The notes under the pieces are model-generated. The model searched no databases, was not told the DNA's origin, and saw only the letters and a program-made list of their open reading frames with translations. A program made the position numbers and the translations under genes. Below, piece by piece: positions 5,784-12,569 of a DNA stretch of 20,142 nt (positions within the stretch are counted from its first letter, which is position 1; each line of letters starts with the position of its first letter). Source of the DNA: a virus. Location of the stretch: positions 1 through 20,142 of the IMG/VR virus record IMGVR_UViG_3300031364_000091; one strand, written 5' to 3'.

Positions 5784-7250
5784 TCATGCGTCACCACCTT
5801 CGTCTTCGGAGCACGGCAGCCAGAGCGTTGCGCGTTTCGGGCCGGCCACCCAGCGAATCTTGCGGGCGATCTGAAGGCGGTCGAGGGACTGTTGGAGCTG
5901 GGCTCCGCGTGAGTAGTCGAGGACCGCTGAGAGCTGACGGCAGCTGAGGTTGGGGTTGTCGGTGACGGCCTTGAGGACTCGGGCGTCGAGGGCGTTCAGG
6001 CGACGTTCGCGGATTTCCTCTTTGCTGGGCTCAGCCTCGGCCAGAATGAGCAGGCCAGCGTGGGTGTCGCCGTCCTCCTCGACGTCGACGAAACGCAGCG
6101 AGAAGGGCGCCTGGGCCCGTCCGTTGGTCCTCGCCTTTTCGTGGGTGACGCGGACCACGGTCTCGGCCTGGTCGTGTCGCTGTAGATCCAGGAGGAAGAC
6201 GGAACTGGCCGCGTCGAAGATGGCGCTCGAGCCACGAAGCTTCTCACGGCCGTCCGAATCGTCGTGGGGTGATGACTTGCGGCCGTGGGTGATGATGACG
6301 ACCGCACAGCCGGTCCGTTCGCTGATTCTGAAGCAGAGGTCGATGATGCGCCGGAAGTCGCTGGAGTTCTCATCGAGTCCCGGGGCCAGGGCACGGAGGC
6401 TGTCCAGGATCCACAGCGTCTTTCCTTCGCAGGCTCGGCACCAGTAGCTCTCTGCATTGGGGTCGGTGAGGTACGGGCCCAAGACCTCGAGTTCGAGCCG
6501 GTCCGGGAACAGTTCGGTTGGGTCGATTTGCATGCCAACGGCCAGGCGCTGGTAGCGTGCTCGGGTGAGTCGCGCGCCCTGCTCGTAGTCCGAGTGTAGG
6601 ACAGGGCCGCACACCGCAGCGAAGGCGCCCCAGATTGGTTTCCCGCTGGCGACGGCGAGGGCCATGGCCTGGGCCGCAGACGTCTTCCCGCTGTAGCCGT
6701 AGCCGGCGAGCAGCGCGGGCGGGCCCGGGAGCAGGTCGAGCGACTGGCAGACCCACGGGGTTGGTGGCAGCGGTTCGAAGATGGCGCGCGCGTCGAGCCG
6801 GCTGGTTCGGGTCCGTGATGACTCGCCCAGCGCCTCGAGCCGGGACTGGATGCGAGAGCGCAGCTCGTCCGACTCGGTCTCGTCGGACAGGGCCGAGACC
6901 TCGGAGCTGAGCAGGCGTAGCTCGCGCCGTGACCAGAGCTCGCGGATCCGGGTGGCGTGCCGTGGCAGGTCCTTGGGCAGGACGTAGGGGGAGTCCAGGA
7001 GCTGGACGAGGTAGGCCGAGCCGCCGACTTGCTCGAGCCGGTGCCGATCGTGGAGCCAGCTGGCGACGCCGGGCAGGTCACGCGTTCCGTCGAGCTCGCG
7101 GCACGCGTTGAAGATCCATCGGTTGGCGTCCGAGTAGAAGTAGCGGGGCTCGAGCTCGACCGAGAGGGAGCTGTCGGAAAGCAGGGCACCGAGCACGGCA
7201 CCTTCGGCGTCGAGGTCACTGGGTGGGACTCGTTCGTCTGGTTCGGTCAC
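5784..7250 (-). CDS. Replicative helicase: DnaB_N domain fused to a RepA-like ATPase
   Basis: A 488-residue protein. Residues ~10-110 match the DnaB N-terminal domain (PPSDLDAEGAVLGALLSD, then YFYSDANRWIFNACREL), which contacts primase. Residues ~160-395 are a RecA-fold ATPase of RepA/AAA_25 type: Walker A GYGYSGKTS (183-191), Walker B LWILDS (279-284), VVIITHGRK (317-325) and RGSSAIFDAASSVFLLD. The C-terminal ~75 residues look like a winged helix (LSCRQLSAVLDYSRGAQLQQ). It should unwind DNA at the phage fork. The GTG at 7250 has AGGTG upstream and a GTGA overlap with the previous stop, so I prefer it to the longer ATG at 7289. No primase gene is seen in the window. Confidence 0.85.
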   Translation of the reverse strand: MTEPDERVPPSDLDAEGAVLGALLSDSSLSVELEPRYFYSDANRWIFNACRELDGTRDLPGVASWLHDRHRLEQVGGSAYLVQLLDSPYVLPKDLPRHATRIRELWSRRELRLLSSEVSALSDETESDELRSRIQSRLEALGESSRTRTSRLDARAIFEPLPPTPWVCQSLDLLPGPPALLAGYGYSGKTSAAQAMALAVASGKPIWGAFAAVCGPVLHSDYEQGARLTRARYQRLAVGMQIDPTELFPDRLELEVLGPYLTDPNAESYWCRACEGKTLWILDSLRALAPGLDENSSDFRRIIDLCFRISERTGCAVVIITHGRKSSPHDDSDGREKLRGSSAIFDAASSVFLLDLQRHDQAETVVRVTHEKARTNGRAQAPFSLRFVDVEEDGDTHAGLLILAEAEPSKEEIRERRLNALDARVLKAVTDNPNLSCRQLSAVLDYSRGAQLQQSLDRLQIARKIRWVAGPKRATLWLPCSEDEGGDA

Positions 7251-8179
7251 CAGGGCACCTCGTCTCGCACGCGCAGATCCTGTGGCCATTCGCGGGGGTC
7301 GTGGCTGATGATGCCTTCGACCTCGAGGGCCTTGACGTGCGCGGGCACATGAGCGTCACGGCACTGTTGCACAACCGAGCGGATCCAGGCGACGTCGCAT
7401 GGTCGGCGCCTGGGACCCGTCTCTGGGCCGACGGCGACGAAGGCTGGCGCTACTCCGGCCCCGACATCGCCAGAAAAGTCGATGGGACCCAGCAACGGCT
7501 CGATGCTCAGCCAGTAGTGCGCAGCCGGTACCTGACGCAGGTGATCCCACCGAGCTTCGAGTGTCGGCTGATTTTCGGCGCTGATGCCGAGCCACGCATT
7601 CGGGAGAGGCCACGGACCGTCAGGGTCGGCGCAGCGCTTGCGATGCAACAGCCCATCTTCCGAATCGTACTGGAGCGCTCGGCTGCAACACTCCAGCAGG
7701 CTCTGCCCTGTTGGTTGCTGGTACTCCAGCCAATCGTGGAACCTCGCCATCCGCTCCGGCCGCTTCGTGAGCAGCAAGAACGTCAGGTGCTGGCACGCCG
7801 CCATGACACCGAAGACCGCGGCAATGAATTCGAATGGCACGCGCTCGTGGAACAAATCCCCCATGAATTGTACTGCTACCACAGCAGGCTTGCGCCAGTG
7901 AAGCGGCTGGCTCAGACGTTCCGGGAAGAGCACGACCTCGCCCGACCACCGCCCGTTGCGCGTGCTCGCGTCGCAATGTCTGTTCGCCATGCGTTCCGCC
8001 CAGCACCCGCCGCCAGACCTATCGCCGCATCCTGGCGAGACACGTGTGCAGCCGTGGGATAAATTCCATCGCCGAGCGGCGTTGAAGTAGTCAGCCATCA
8101 TCGCACCCTTTCCCAAATCGCCTGGCGGTACTCGACGCCGTCGAAACACCCGGCCACAGATGCAGCACCGCTCAGCCAT
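7247..8179 (-). CDS. DUF5131 / phage Gp37-Gp68 family protein with extra zinc-knuckle N-terminus
   Basis: A 310-residue protein. The body carries the family signposts in order: WNLSHGCTRVSPGC, GRWSGEVVLFPERL, FMGDLFHERVPFEFI, FLLLTKRPERM, WLGISAENQ, YWLSIEPLLGPIDF, VGPETGPRRRP and a terminal EWPQDLRVRDEVPW. Family function is not firmly known; the N-terminal three-Cys motif is its hallmark. Here the second and third Cys (51 and 59) are separated by seven residues, where family members commonly have two. A 27-residue extension, MAERCCICGRVFRRRRVPPG and following, precedes the usual start. ATG 8179 has AGGAG at ideal spacing; a second SD precedes ATG ATG near residue 27. Overlap with the previous gene is 8 bases. 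Confidence 0.8.
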   Translation of the reverse strand: MAERCCICGRVFRRRRVPPGDLGKGAMMADYFNAARRWNLSHGCTRVSPGCGDRSGGGCWAERMANRHCDASTRNGRWSGEVVLFPERLSQPLHWRKPAVVAVQFMGDLFHERVPFEFIAAVFGVMAACQHLTFLLLTKRPERMARFHDWLEYQQPTGQSLLECCSRALQYDSEDGLLHRKRCADPDGPWPLPNAWLGISAENQPTLEARWDHLRQVPAAHYWLSIEPLLGPIDFSGDVGAGVAPAFVAVGPETGPRRRPCDVAWIRSVVQQCRDAHVPAHVKALEVEGIISHDPREWPQDLRVRDEVPW

Positions 8180-8426
8180 GTAGGTCTCCTGCAAATAGAT
8201 CGCCGACCTTGGGGTCTCTCACCACGCAATACGGAGTTCCCGTGTGGCCACATGAGCACGTAGGGGCCATGAGCCCGCGCAGAGAGCCGCAGACGAACGG
8301 AATGGAGGTTGTGAGAGCCTCACCGCACTTGCTACACGGATGACTGAACGGCTCCAAGCCGTAGCGCGCTGCCCATCGCCTCACGTCAACACCAAAGATT
8401 CGCAAACACTTGTTGCGGTTGATCAC
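8172..8426 (-). CDS. Zinc-ribbon protein, 84 aa
   Basis: An 84-residue protein starting at GTG 8426 behind a strong AGGAGG. It has a basic N-terminal helix, then HPCSKCGEALTTSIPFVCGS and APTCSCGHTGTPYCV, which together give a Cys-pair zinc ribbon. It ends in DPKVGDLFAGDLHG. The stop overlaps the DUF5131 ATG by 8 bases. A nucleic-acid-binding role is plausible from the ribbon alone; the family is not recognised. Confidence 0.7.
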   Translation of the reverse strand: MINRNKCLRIFGVDVRRWAARYGLEPFSHPCSKCGEALTTSIPFVCGSLRGLMAPTCSCGHTGTPYCVVRDPKVGDLFAGDLHG

Positions 8427-8441
8427 GACGCGACCTCCTGA

Positions 8442-8594
8442 TTACCCACGGCGCAACCTCCTGAGCCTGGCGCCCGAGAGCGTGGCGTAGGTGTTGACCC
8501 GGTCGGTGCGCGAACAGACCCACATGTCGGTTCCGGCACCGAACCGGCAGACGACAAACCAGTGGCCGCGGATGCGACCGGTGAGGTCAGGCAC
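8442..8594 (-). CDS. Small protein, 50 aa
   Basis: A 50-residue ORF, VPDLTGRIRGHWFVVCRFGA continuing to a basic end (SGARLRRLRRG). The GTG at 8594 forms an 8-base GTGCCTGA overlap with the upstream stop, and GGTGG lies upstream. It fits the overlap chain and has a beta-rich N-terminus, WFVVCRFGAGTDMWVCSRTD. Function unknown. The stop is TAA at 8442, 16 bases before the next GTG. Confidence 0.5.
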   Translation of the reverse strand: MPDLTGRIRGHWFVVCRFGAGTDMWVCSRTDRVNTYATLSGARLRRLRRG

Positions 8595-8880
8595 GGATAC
8601 CATTCCACCTTTGAAAAGCAGACCCTGTTAAAAAGCAGACCCCTTTGAACAGCAGACCCCGGCCATTGCTCTTGGCCCACTCCGCACAGGAGCGGGTCTG
8701 TGGTCCCCGGTCGCACCTGATTCGCAACAGCAGATTGTCGGTGCACTCGAGTACCGGTTGCGAATTGTCCGGATCCACGCCCATCGCGTGGTAGTACTCG
8801 GCCGCGCACGCCAGGGCGTCCCCTGGGCTCTCGGCGACTAACCAGTCGGGGCCCAGCTTGTGGACGTGCAGGTCAGGCAT
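8587..8880 (-). CDS. Hypothetical protein with repeat-modified C-terminus, 97 aa
   Basis: A 97-residue protein starting MPDLHVHKLGPDWLVAESPG. Residues 1-70 look like a compact alpha/beta domain with two Cys (LRIRCDRGPQTRSCAEWAKS). The C-terminal 25 residues are encoded by three copies of a 17-base repeat read in three different frames (LLFKG, VCFLTG, SAFQRW), so this tail is probably not conserved. The start region carries the AAGGAGGAC-type junction sequence, and its 8-base overlap with the upstream stop (ATGCCTGA) fits the local pattern. Function unknown. Confidence 0.65.
   Translation of the reverse strand: MPDLHVHKLGPDWLVAESPGDALACAAEYYHAMGVDPDNSQPVLECTDNLLLRIRCDRGPQTRSCAEWAKSNGRGLLFKGVCFLTGSAFQRWNGIRA
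8609..8660 (-). repeat. 17-bp tandem repeat, three copies, inside a gene
   Basis: On the plus strand the core AGCAGACCC recurs at 8617, 8634 and 8651, exactly 17 bases apart, each preceded by CTTTGAAA, TGTTAAAA or CTTTGAAC. Because 17 is not a multiple of three, each copy of the overlapping gene (8587-8880, minus strand) is translated in a different frame. The full array is 51 bases, so the downstream frame is kept. Confidence 0.85.
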
Positions 8881-9061
8881 CGGTCTCGTCCTCCTTGTCG
8901 TTATCTTCGTCCTCTGGAGCGAACTGCTCAGGCATGCATCGGCTGCACCCGTGACACTCCTGAAATCCTGTGTTCAGGCATCCTGGACAGACACCAGGAT
9001 CGCCGTCTGGAAAACAGGCGCACAGCATGCACTCGCTGTAACCGCTGCCATCACAAGCCAT
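8873..9061 (-). CDS. Cys-rich zinc-binding protein, 62 aa
   Basis: A 62-residue protein starting MACDGSGYSECMLCACFPDG. It has ten Cys in CxxC- and CxxCxxG-type spacings (CPGCLNTGFQECHGCSRC), similar to DnaJ-type or rubredoxin-like knuckles, then a very acidic tail (EDEDNDKEDETD). It probably binds one or two zinc ions. The ATG at 9061 follows AAGGAGGACAAGACC, and the stop overlaps the next ATG by 8 bases. Function unknown. Confidence 0.65.
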   Translation of the reverse strand: MACDGSGYSECMLCACFPDGDPGVCPGCLNTGFQECHGCSRCMPEQFAPEDEDNDKEDETDA

Positions 9062-9404
9062 CGGTCTTGTCCTCCTTCATGAGCTCGGCGAGGCGCTCAT
9101 CCGTGATGCCGCGAAGCGATTCGGCCAACGCTTCCTTGGCAGCCTCGTACTCGATCTCGGAAGCGTCGTCATCCTCTGGTGTTGTCCGTATCCACGCACT
9201 GCGTGTCACCGCGAACGTCACTGCCGCCCGCAGCACCGCGGTCTCCTCTGGCGTGCGCAGGAGTGAGCGGAGGCGATCTTGCCAGGGATCCAGCTTCTCC
9301 AGTTCCTCCAGCGCATCCTCGCACCGACCAGTGCCTGCGCGCGAGGCTGCATAGACCACGACACTCAGCGCGTCGAGCAATTCGGGTCCGGTTGGGTCAA
9401 CCAT
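9051..9404 (-). CDS. Paralog A of an inverted gene pair, 117 aa
   Basis: A 117-residue protein. Residues 1-59 (MVDPTGPELLDALSVVVYAA and following) are nearly identical to residues 1-59 of the plus-strand protein at 13964-14413, and the C-terminal KEDKTD matches its KEDKTN. The middle differs: here it is a helical, acidic segment with TTPEDDDASEIEYEAAKEAL. The conserved N-terminus is helical with a DPWQ-RLRSLL motif. Function unknown. The ATG at 9404 overlaps the upstream stop by 8 bases (ATGGTTGA). The gene ends 11 bases inside the next one. Confidence 0.75.
   Translation of the reverse strand: MVDPTGPELLDALSVVVYAASRAGTGRCEDALEELEKLDPWQDRLRSLLRTPEETAVLRAAVTFAVTRSAWIRTTPEDDDASEIEYEAAKEALAESLRGITDERLAELMKEDKTDGL
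9240..9404 (-). repeat. Inverted duplicate segment, copy A
   Basis: About 165 bases, on the minus strand, that match 13964-14128 on the plus strand at roughly 80% by eye, including exact runs such as CTGGAGGAACT and GAGAAGCTGGATCCCTGGCA. Similarity stops in mid-gene after about codon 59. Confidence 0.85.
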
Positions 9405-9942
9405 GGGCGTCTCCCTTCGACGGCACGTAGGCGGGGCCGATCTCGCGCCATAACCATTCGACAGTCCTACTACCAGGAACTCCCATGGCAGCGCGCAAAC
9501 AGCGTCCTATGAGTTCTCCGTTCTCAATGGAGCAGACCTCTATTAGTCTCCCGTCCCTCACCTCCGGCGGCCACGGCTTCCACTCGCGCGAAGCCTCAAG
9601 GAACCGCATCCTGTCCCGTAGCTGCTGCTCGCTCTCGTACACCGGCCCAGCATCGTCGCGCATACGCTCGATCAGATCCTCGAGCTCAGCTACCTTTTCT
9701 TCTGCGGCCTGGCTAGCGTCGTGAAGCTCTTCGCTTCTCATGAGCAGTTGGCGCACGTCAGCCCGAGCAAGGGCCGCGTCAGCTGCAGATTCGTCGCGCT
9801 CGGACTCGAGCTCAGCGATTCGCAACGTCGCCCCGTCGAGTGCCGCCTCCAGCGCACGAATCGTGGCCGCCTTGCGCCGAAGCGCGGTGCGCAGGTCGTC
9901 GTGCCGGCGCCGGAGCAGTGTGGCGAGGGCTCGGCGGATCAT
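9397..9942 (-). CDS. Coiled-coil protein, 181 aa
   Basis: A 181-residue protein. After a basic start (MIRRALATLLRRRHDDLRTA), residues about 22-100 form a long heptad-rich coiled coil (RALEAALDGATLRIAELESE; EEKVAELEDLIERMRDD). A small globular C-terminus then contains WKPWPPEVRDGRLIEVCSIE and EWLWREIGPAYVP. The ATG at 9942 shares ATGA with the upstream stop and has GAGGG before it. This rules out the much longer upstream extension in the same frame. Function unknown; the coil suggests oligomerisation. Confidence 0.7.
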   Translation of the reverse strand: MIRRALATLLRRRHDDLRTALRRKAATIRALEAALDGATLRIAELESERDESAADAALARADVRQLLMRSEELHDASQAAEEKVAELEDLIERMRDDAGPVYESEQQLRDRMRFLEASREWKPWPPEVRDGRLIEVCSIENGELIGRCLRAAMGVPGSRTVEWLWREIGPAYVPSKGDAHG

Positions 9943-10139
9943 ATTGCACCCTCTTTCATTCCAACAAGCTCCTCGGTGGCATTCCACAACCGCCGCAGGG
10001 CTTCGCGTTCGTCGCGCACACTTTTTTGATTGTCGGAAACGAACGCTTTCCCATCCACCGATACCGCTGCACCCACACGAGCGACGGTTGCGTACCAGTC
10101 GCGCGCCGCCTGCAGAACCGCTTTCTGCTGGCGAGTCAC
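9939..10139 (-). CDS. Small helical protein, 66 aa
   Basis: A 66-residue, mostly helical protein, VTRQQKAVLQAARDWYATVA and following, with a central AAVSVDGKAFVSDNQ and a second helix REALRRLWNATEELVG. GTG 10139 sits behind GGAGG at ideal spacing and forms a GTGA overlap with the previous stop. I prefer it to ATG 10184, which would overlap the neighbour by 49 bases. It resembles short phage helical proteins of unknown function. Confidence 0.6.
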   Translation of the reverse strand: MTRQQKAVLQAARDWYATVARVGAAVSVDGKAFVSDNQKSVRDEREALRRLWNATEELVGMKEGAI

Positions 10140-10369
10140 GGCCGCCTCCGGAAGCACGGGCAGGTCTGGGGGCAGTCGCCACATGGAACCACGGACGCCA
10201 TCAGCGGAGTGGCATCACAACGACCAGCGAATACTCCCGCCCGAAAATGCTCACATTCCTCCGCGTGGTCCCCAGGCCGCGCCTTGCCCCTGTCACGCTC
10301 GGCACGGATGGTACGGGACAGCTCCTCGAGCTCATCACGCACCGACCTCAGTTTGGTCCGTGTCTTCAT
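10136..10369 (-). CDS. Small Cys-rich protein, 77 aa
   Basis: A 77-residue protein. A basic coiled N-terminus (MKTRTKLRSVRDELEELSRT) leads to HAEECEHFRAGVFAGRCDA and VVPCGDCPQTCPCFRRRP. The Cys and His residues suggest a zinc or metal site. The ATG at 10369 shares ATGA with the upstream stop. Function unknown. Confidence 0.6.
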   Translation of the reverse strand: MKTRTKLRSVRDELEELSRTIRAERDRGKARPGDHAEECEHFRAGVFAGRCDATPLMASVVPCGDCPQTCPCFRRRP

Positions 10370-10644
10370 GGCTGCGGCTCCTCCGCTTTCATGGCGGACT
10401 CGAATGCATCCACCGCGTGAATCCATGCACCCTGGAGCCGCAGCACCTTGGCCGCTGTTTCGTGGAATACGATTTCGGCTAGGATACGCCGCCCCTCGAA
10501 CTCGACCGAATCACCTGAGCTTGGCAGTGCTCGCCTGGCCTCCAAGTGTTCGCGCAATGCAGCCAAATAGTCCACCAATAGCCGGCACACCTCGCGGGAC
10601 TCGTAGCAGTCGAACTTGTCGTCTGGAATTCTACCTTGTCGCAT
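10366..10644 (-). CDS. Hypothetical protein, 92 aa
   Basis: A 92-residue protein, mostly helical, starting MRQGRIPDDKFDCYESREVC with GAGGAGG at ideal distance upstream. It overlaps the end of the lysozyme-like gene by 14 bases. The middle contains SVEFEGRRILAEIVFHETAA. No family recognised; no TM segment or signal peptide. Confidence 0.6.
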   Translation of the reverse strand: MRQGRIPDDKFDCYESREVCRLLVDYLAALREHLEARRALPSSGDSVEFEGRRILAEIVFHETAAKVLRLQGAWIHAVDAFESAMKAEEPQP

Positions 10645-11134
10645 GTCGTACCTCCTCGAGTAGTCGAAACACCATGGACACCCGTCGTCGTGCCCAGCCA
10701 GCCTTGCACCGGGCTAGGCCACTGTTCGCCGCGATGCCGCCTTCGACTGTGTGACAGCGCGCGAACCCGGAGCGGAAAGCACGGAGCGAGCACGAGGCCC
10801 CGGCAGCCCACCGCTCGACGTCGGTGCTCTCCTGGTCCCACGCGGCACGGCACCAGGCATGGACCTGCCATGGACCGGTAGCGCGCCCCTCGTCGCACCG
10901 GACACCGACCGGCATGTCCTGGCATCGCCCCTCTATCACTGCGCGCGCGAGCCGGGTCTCATCGTAGGCCTGCCGAGCGAGGTAGGCGCGTTCAAGCGGA
11001 GTACGCCCAATGCCACACACGACTGCGGCGACGGGACGGTACAGCTCGGTGCGCTGCTCGCCCGACTCGTGGGCGTCGAGGTACCACGGGGCCAGGGCCA
11101 GCCACGCGCGCAGGATGATGGAGATGCAGGTCAC
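10631..11134 (-). CDS. Lysozyme-like / lytic transglycosylase-type protein
   Basis: A 167-residue protein that follows the SLT/lysozyme-like layout: a helix ending in AYDETRLARAVIEGRC with Glu59 as the likely catalytic residue, then GVRCDEGRATGPWQVHAWCR (the A-x-G-x-W-Q-x-H strand segment), and a C-terminal GFARCHTVEGGIAANSGLAR. Paired Cys residues around these segments could form disulfides. It would cleave peptidoglycan. There is no clear cleavable signal; the first 18 residues are mildly hydrophobic. GTG 11134 shares GTGA with the RuvC-like stop. Placement among replication and recombination genes, far from the cell-wall genes at the right end, is unusual. The call is from motif pattern only. 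Confidence 0.55.
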   Translation of the reverse strand: MTCISIILRAWLALAPWYLDAHESGEQRTELYRPVAAVVCGIGRTPLERAYLARQAYDETRLARAVIEGRCQDMPVGVRCDEGRATGPWQVHAWCRAAWDQESTDVERWAAGASCSLRAFRSGFARCHTVEGGIAANSGLARCKAGWARRRVSMVFRLLEEVRHATR

Positions 11135-11658
11135 TTGGCACTCACCGAGGCAAAGCAGTCGCCCCTGAGCTCGCTCAGCCCCCAGTTGGCGCAGGTCATG
11201 GCGTCGCACAAGTCGTTGTCTGGGGCGAACGGGGCCCCGGCCGCTTTCCACGCAGAGACGACCTCGAGCTTGGCTTTGCCCTTCGCAGGCGCGTGACCGA
11301 GCAGGAGTCCGCGCGCGCTGCTCATGTTCGCGACGGTGACGACGAACCCATCACGGTACAGGTCCAGCTTGACAGCGCCGTGGAGTTCTCCGGCCGCATG
11401 AGAACCGTGCTCACCGAAGGCCGGGTTCTCCACATAGGCGTAGACACGCTCCATAGGATTGCGGAGAGAACGTAGCGGGGAGAGCATGGTGGTGATGCTG
11501 TCAAGTCTCCCGATTTGATCCATCGCGTTCCTGCTGGCTGGAGTGGCCGGCTCGATTACACCGGTGACGATCTGCCCCCAATCCCTGCGCCAGGACAGTG
11601 GCACCGCTACCCACGCGGTCCTGCGCAGGGACAGGTCGAGCCCCACGACCCAGGTCAT
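11131..11658 (-). CDS. RuvC-like Holliday-junction resolvase / nuclease
   Basis: A 175-residue RNase H-fold nuclease. The RuvC catalytic set is present: Asp8 in VVGLDLSLRRTAW, Glu77 in AYVENPAFG, and Asp149/Asp152 in DNDLCDAMTCANWG, with the D-x-x-D spacing of RuvC Asp138/Asp141. Phages use such enzymes to resolve branched replication or recombination intermediates before packaging. ATG 11658 shares ATGA with the upstream stop. A longer in-frame start is rejected because it would overlap that gene. Confidence 0.8.
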   Translation of the reverse strand: MTWVVGLDLSLRRTAWVAVPLSWRRDWGQIVTGVIEPATPASRNAMDQIGRLDSITTMLSPLRSLRNPMERVYAYVENPAFGEHGSHAAGELHGAVKLDLYRDGFVVTVANMSSARGLLLGHAPAKGKAKLEVVSAWKAAGAPFAPDNDLCDAMTCANWGLSELRGDCFASVSAK

Positions 11659-12314
11659 TTCTGCACCAGGCGCAGGCGGGGATCCTCGCCCGGCTTCTCG
11701 CACCGTTCGATCGTCTCGTAGCCGATGAGCTCAGCGATCGCATCATCGACGTCCTTGACAGAAAATCGCGAGAGCTCGTTTGCGATGGCGTGATAGTTGC
11801 GCTCTATGCCATCGGACAGAAGGTAGCTAACGGCCGCCATCGCCGCGTCCAGCTGGTCATCGTCCAGCCCGTTGTGCAGTTGCCGTTCGTCGTCGCGCAT
11901 GGGCCGCTCCTCGAGCTGCTCACCCGTGTCGACGCGGATCTCCGTCACCTTGCCGAGCCGGAAGTCGAAGCGACGTTCGCACGGAACGAGCCGGTACTCG
12001 CGCTTGTCTCGGACCGTTGCCAGCAGCGCGTCGGCCTCGTTCTGCAGCCGTTTCACCGTGGCTTTCGCGGTGGCGTCGGCTTCTTTCCTGGCCTCCTCCG
12101 CCTCGTGCGCTTCCTTCGACAGGTGAGCGGCCCTGTCCCCGACCCCGAGCAGCTCCTGTTCGGTGAGCAGCACGGGCAGCCGTTGCTGGAAGGGCTCGAT
12201 CTTGAGGTCGGTCGGGAGCTTGTCGGCTTCCTTCATGCGTTTCGCCACTGCTCGTAGCTCCTCTGCGTCGGTGTTGATCACGGGCACTTGTTGCTTTTTG
12301 CGTCTCGTTGCCAT
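11655..12314 (-). CDS. Coiled-coil phage protein with DTGE segment, 219 aa
   Basis: A 219-residue protein. A basic start (MATRRKKQQ) is followed by a coiled coil (about 62-100, AHLSKEAHEAEEARKEADAT and following). A segment YRLVPCERRFDFRLGKVTEI then RVDTGEQLEERPMRDDERQ resembles a conserved block seen in many phage early proteins of unknown function. The C-terminal ~60 residues (AVSYLLSDGIERNYHAIANE and following) look like a winged helix. ATG 12314 has GGAG upstream and lies 37 bases inside the repressor gene. It is the first gene after the repressor in the minus train. Confidence 0.75.
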   Translation of the reverse strand: MATRRKKQQVPVINTDAEELRAVAKRMKEADKLPTDLKIEPFQQRLPVLLTEQELLGVGDRAAHLSKEAHEAEEARKEADATAKATVKRLQNEADALLATVRDKREYRLVPCERRFDFRLGKVTEIRVDTGEQLEERPMRDDERQLHNGLDDDQLDAAMAAVSYLLSDGIERNYHAIANELSRFSVKDVDDAIAELIGYETIERCEKPGEDPRLRLVQK

Positions 12315-12535
12315 GTCTTCTCCAGTCTCTTCCAGTCGTCTCCGTAGAGCAGAGAGAGTAGGGGGATGTGCAGTGCGCGCGCCATGGCCATGGCCACGGT
12401 GACCGACGGGTCCGTGCCGCGCTCGATCATCTTCTGCACTGACGTTGGATGCAGTCCGCAGGCCCGCGAGAGGTCGAACCGGGTCAGCCCCCGTGCTTCT
12501 CGGGCCTGCTCCACTCGTTTGAGGAAATCGTTCAC
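12278..12535 (-). CDS. XRE/Cro-CI family repressor
   Basis: An 85-residue protein with a helix-turn-helix at about residues 15-40 (GLTRFDLSRACGLHPTSVQK), then VAMAMARALHIPLLSLLYGD, as in HTH_3 proteins. It is a single DNA-binding domain with no C-terminal protease or oligomerisation domain, so it resembles Cro or short repressors more than full CI. GTG 12535 is the probable start. A -10-like TACTCC (12544-12549) close upstream suggests a nearly leaderless mRNA. The palindrome at 12570-12585 lies just upstream and is a likely target. An ATG at 12577 is possible but falls inside that palindrome. Confidence 0.85.
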   Translation of the reverse strand: MNDFLKRVEQAREARGLTRFDLSRACGLHPTSVQKMIERGTDPSVTVAMAMARALHIPLLSLLYGDDWKRLEKTWQRDAKSNKCP

Positions 12536-12569
12536 GGTTCTGAGGAGTACCAGACTGGGCAGGGGCGCG

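Noticed and set aside
5536-5787. 83-codon minus-strand ORF between helicase and lipoprotein genes
   Set aside because: It runs through the long hairpin, lacks a good SD and overlaps the lipoprotein start; composition looks non-coding.
5996-7219. 407-codon minus-strand ORF in another frame of the helicase gene
   Set aside because: Ser/Pro/Arg-rich frame-shift shadow of the DnaB_N/RepA gene.
7791-7806. Further sigma-54-like box (TGGCACGCCGCCATGA) inside the DUF5131 gene
   Set aside because: The GC is missing at the -12 position and the match is inside coding sequence; chance similarity.
7223-8062. 279-codon plus-strand ORF opposite the DUF5131 gene
   Set aside because: The DUF5131 frame has the family motifs; the plus ORF is antisense read-through.
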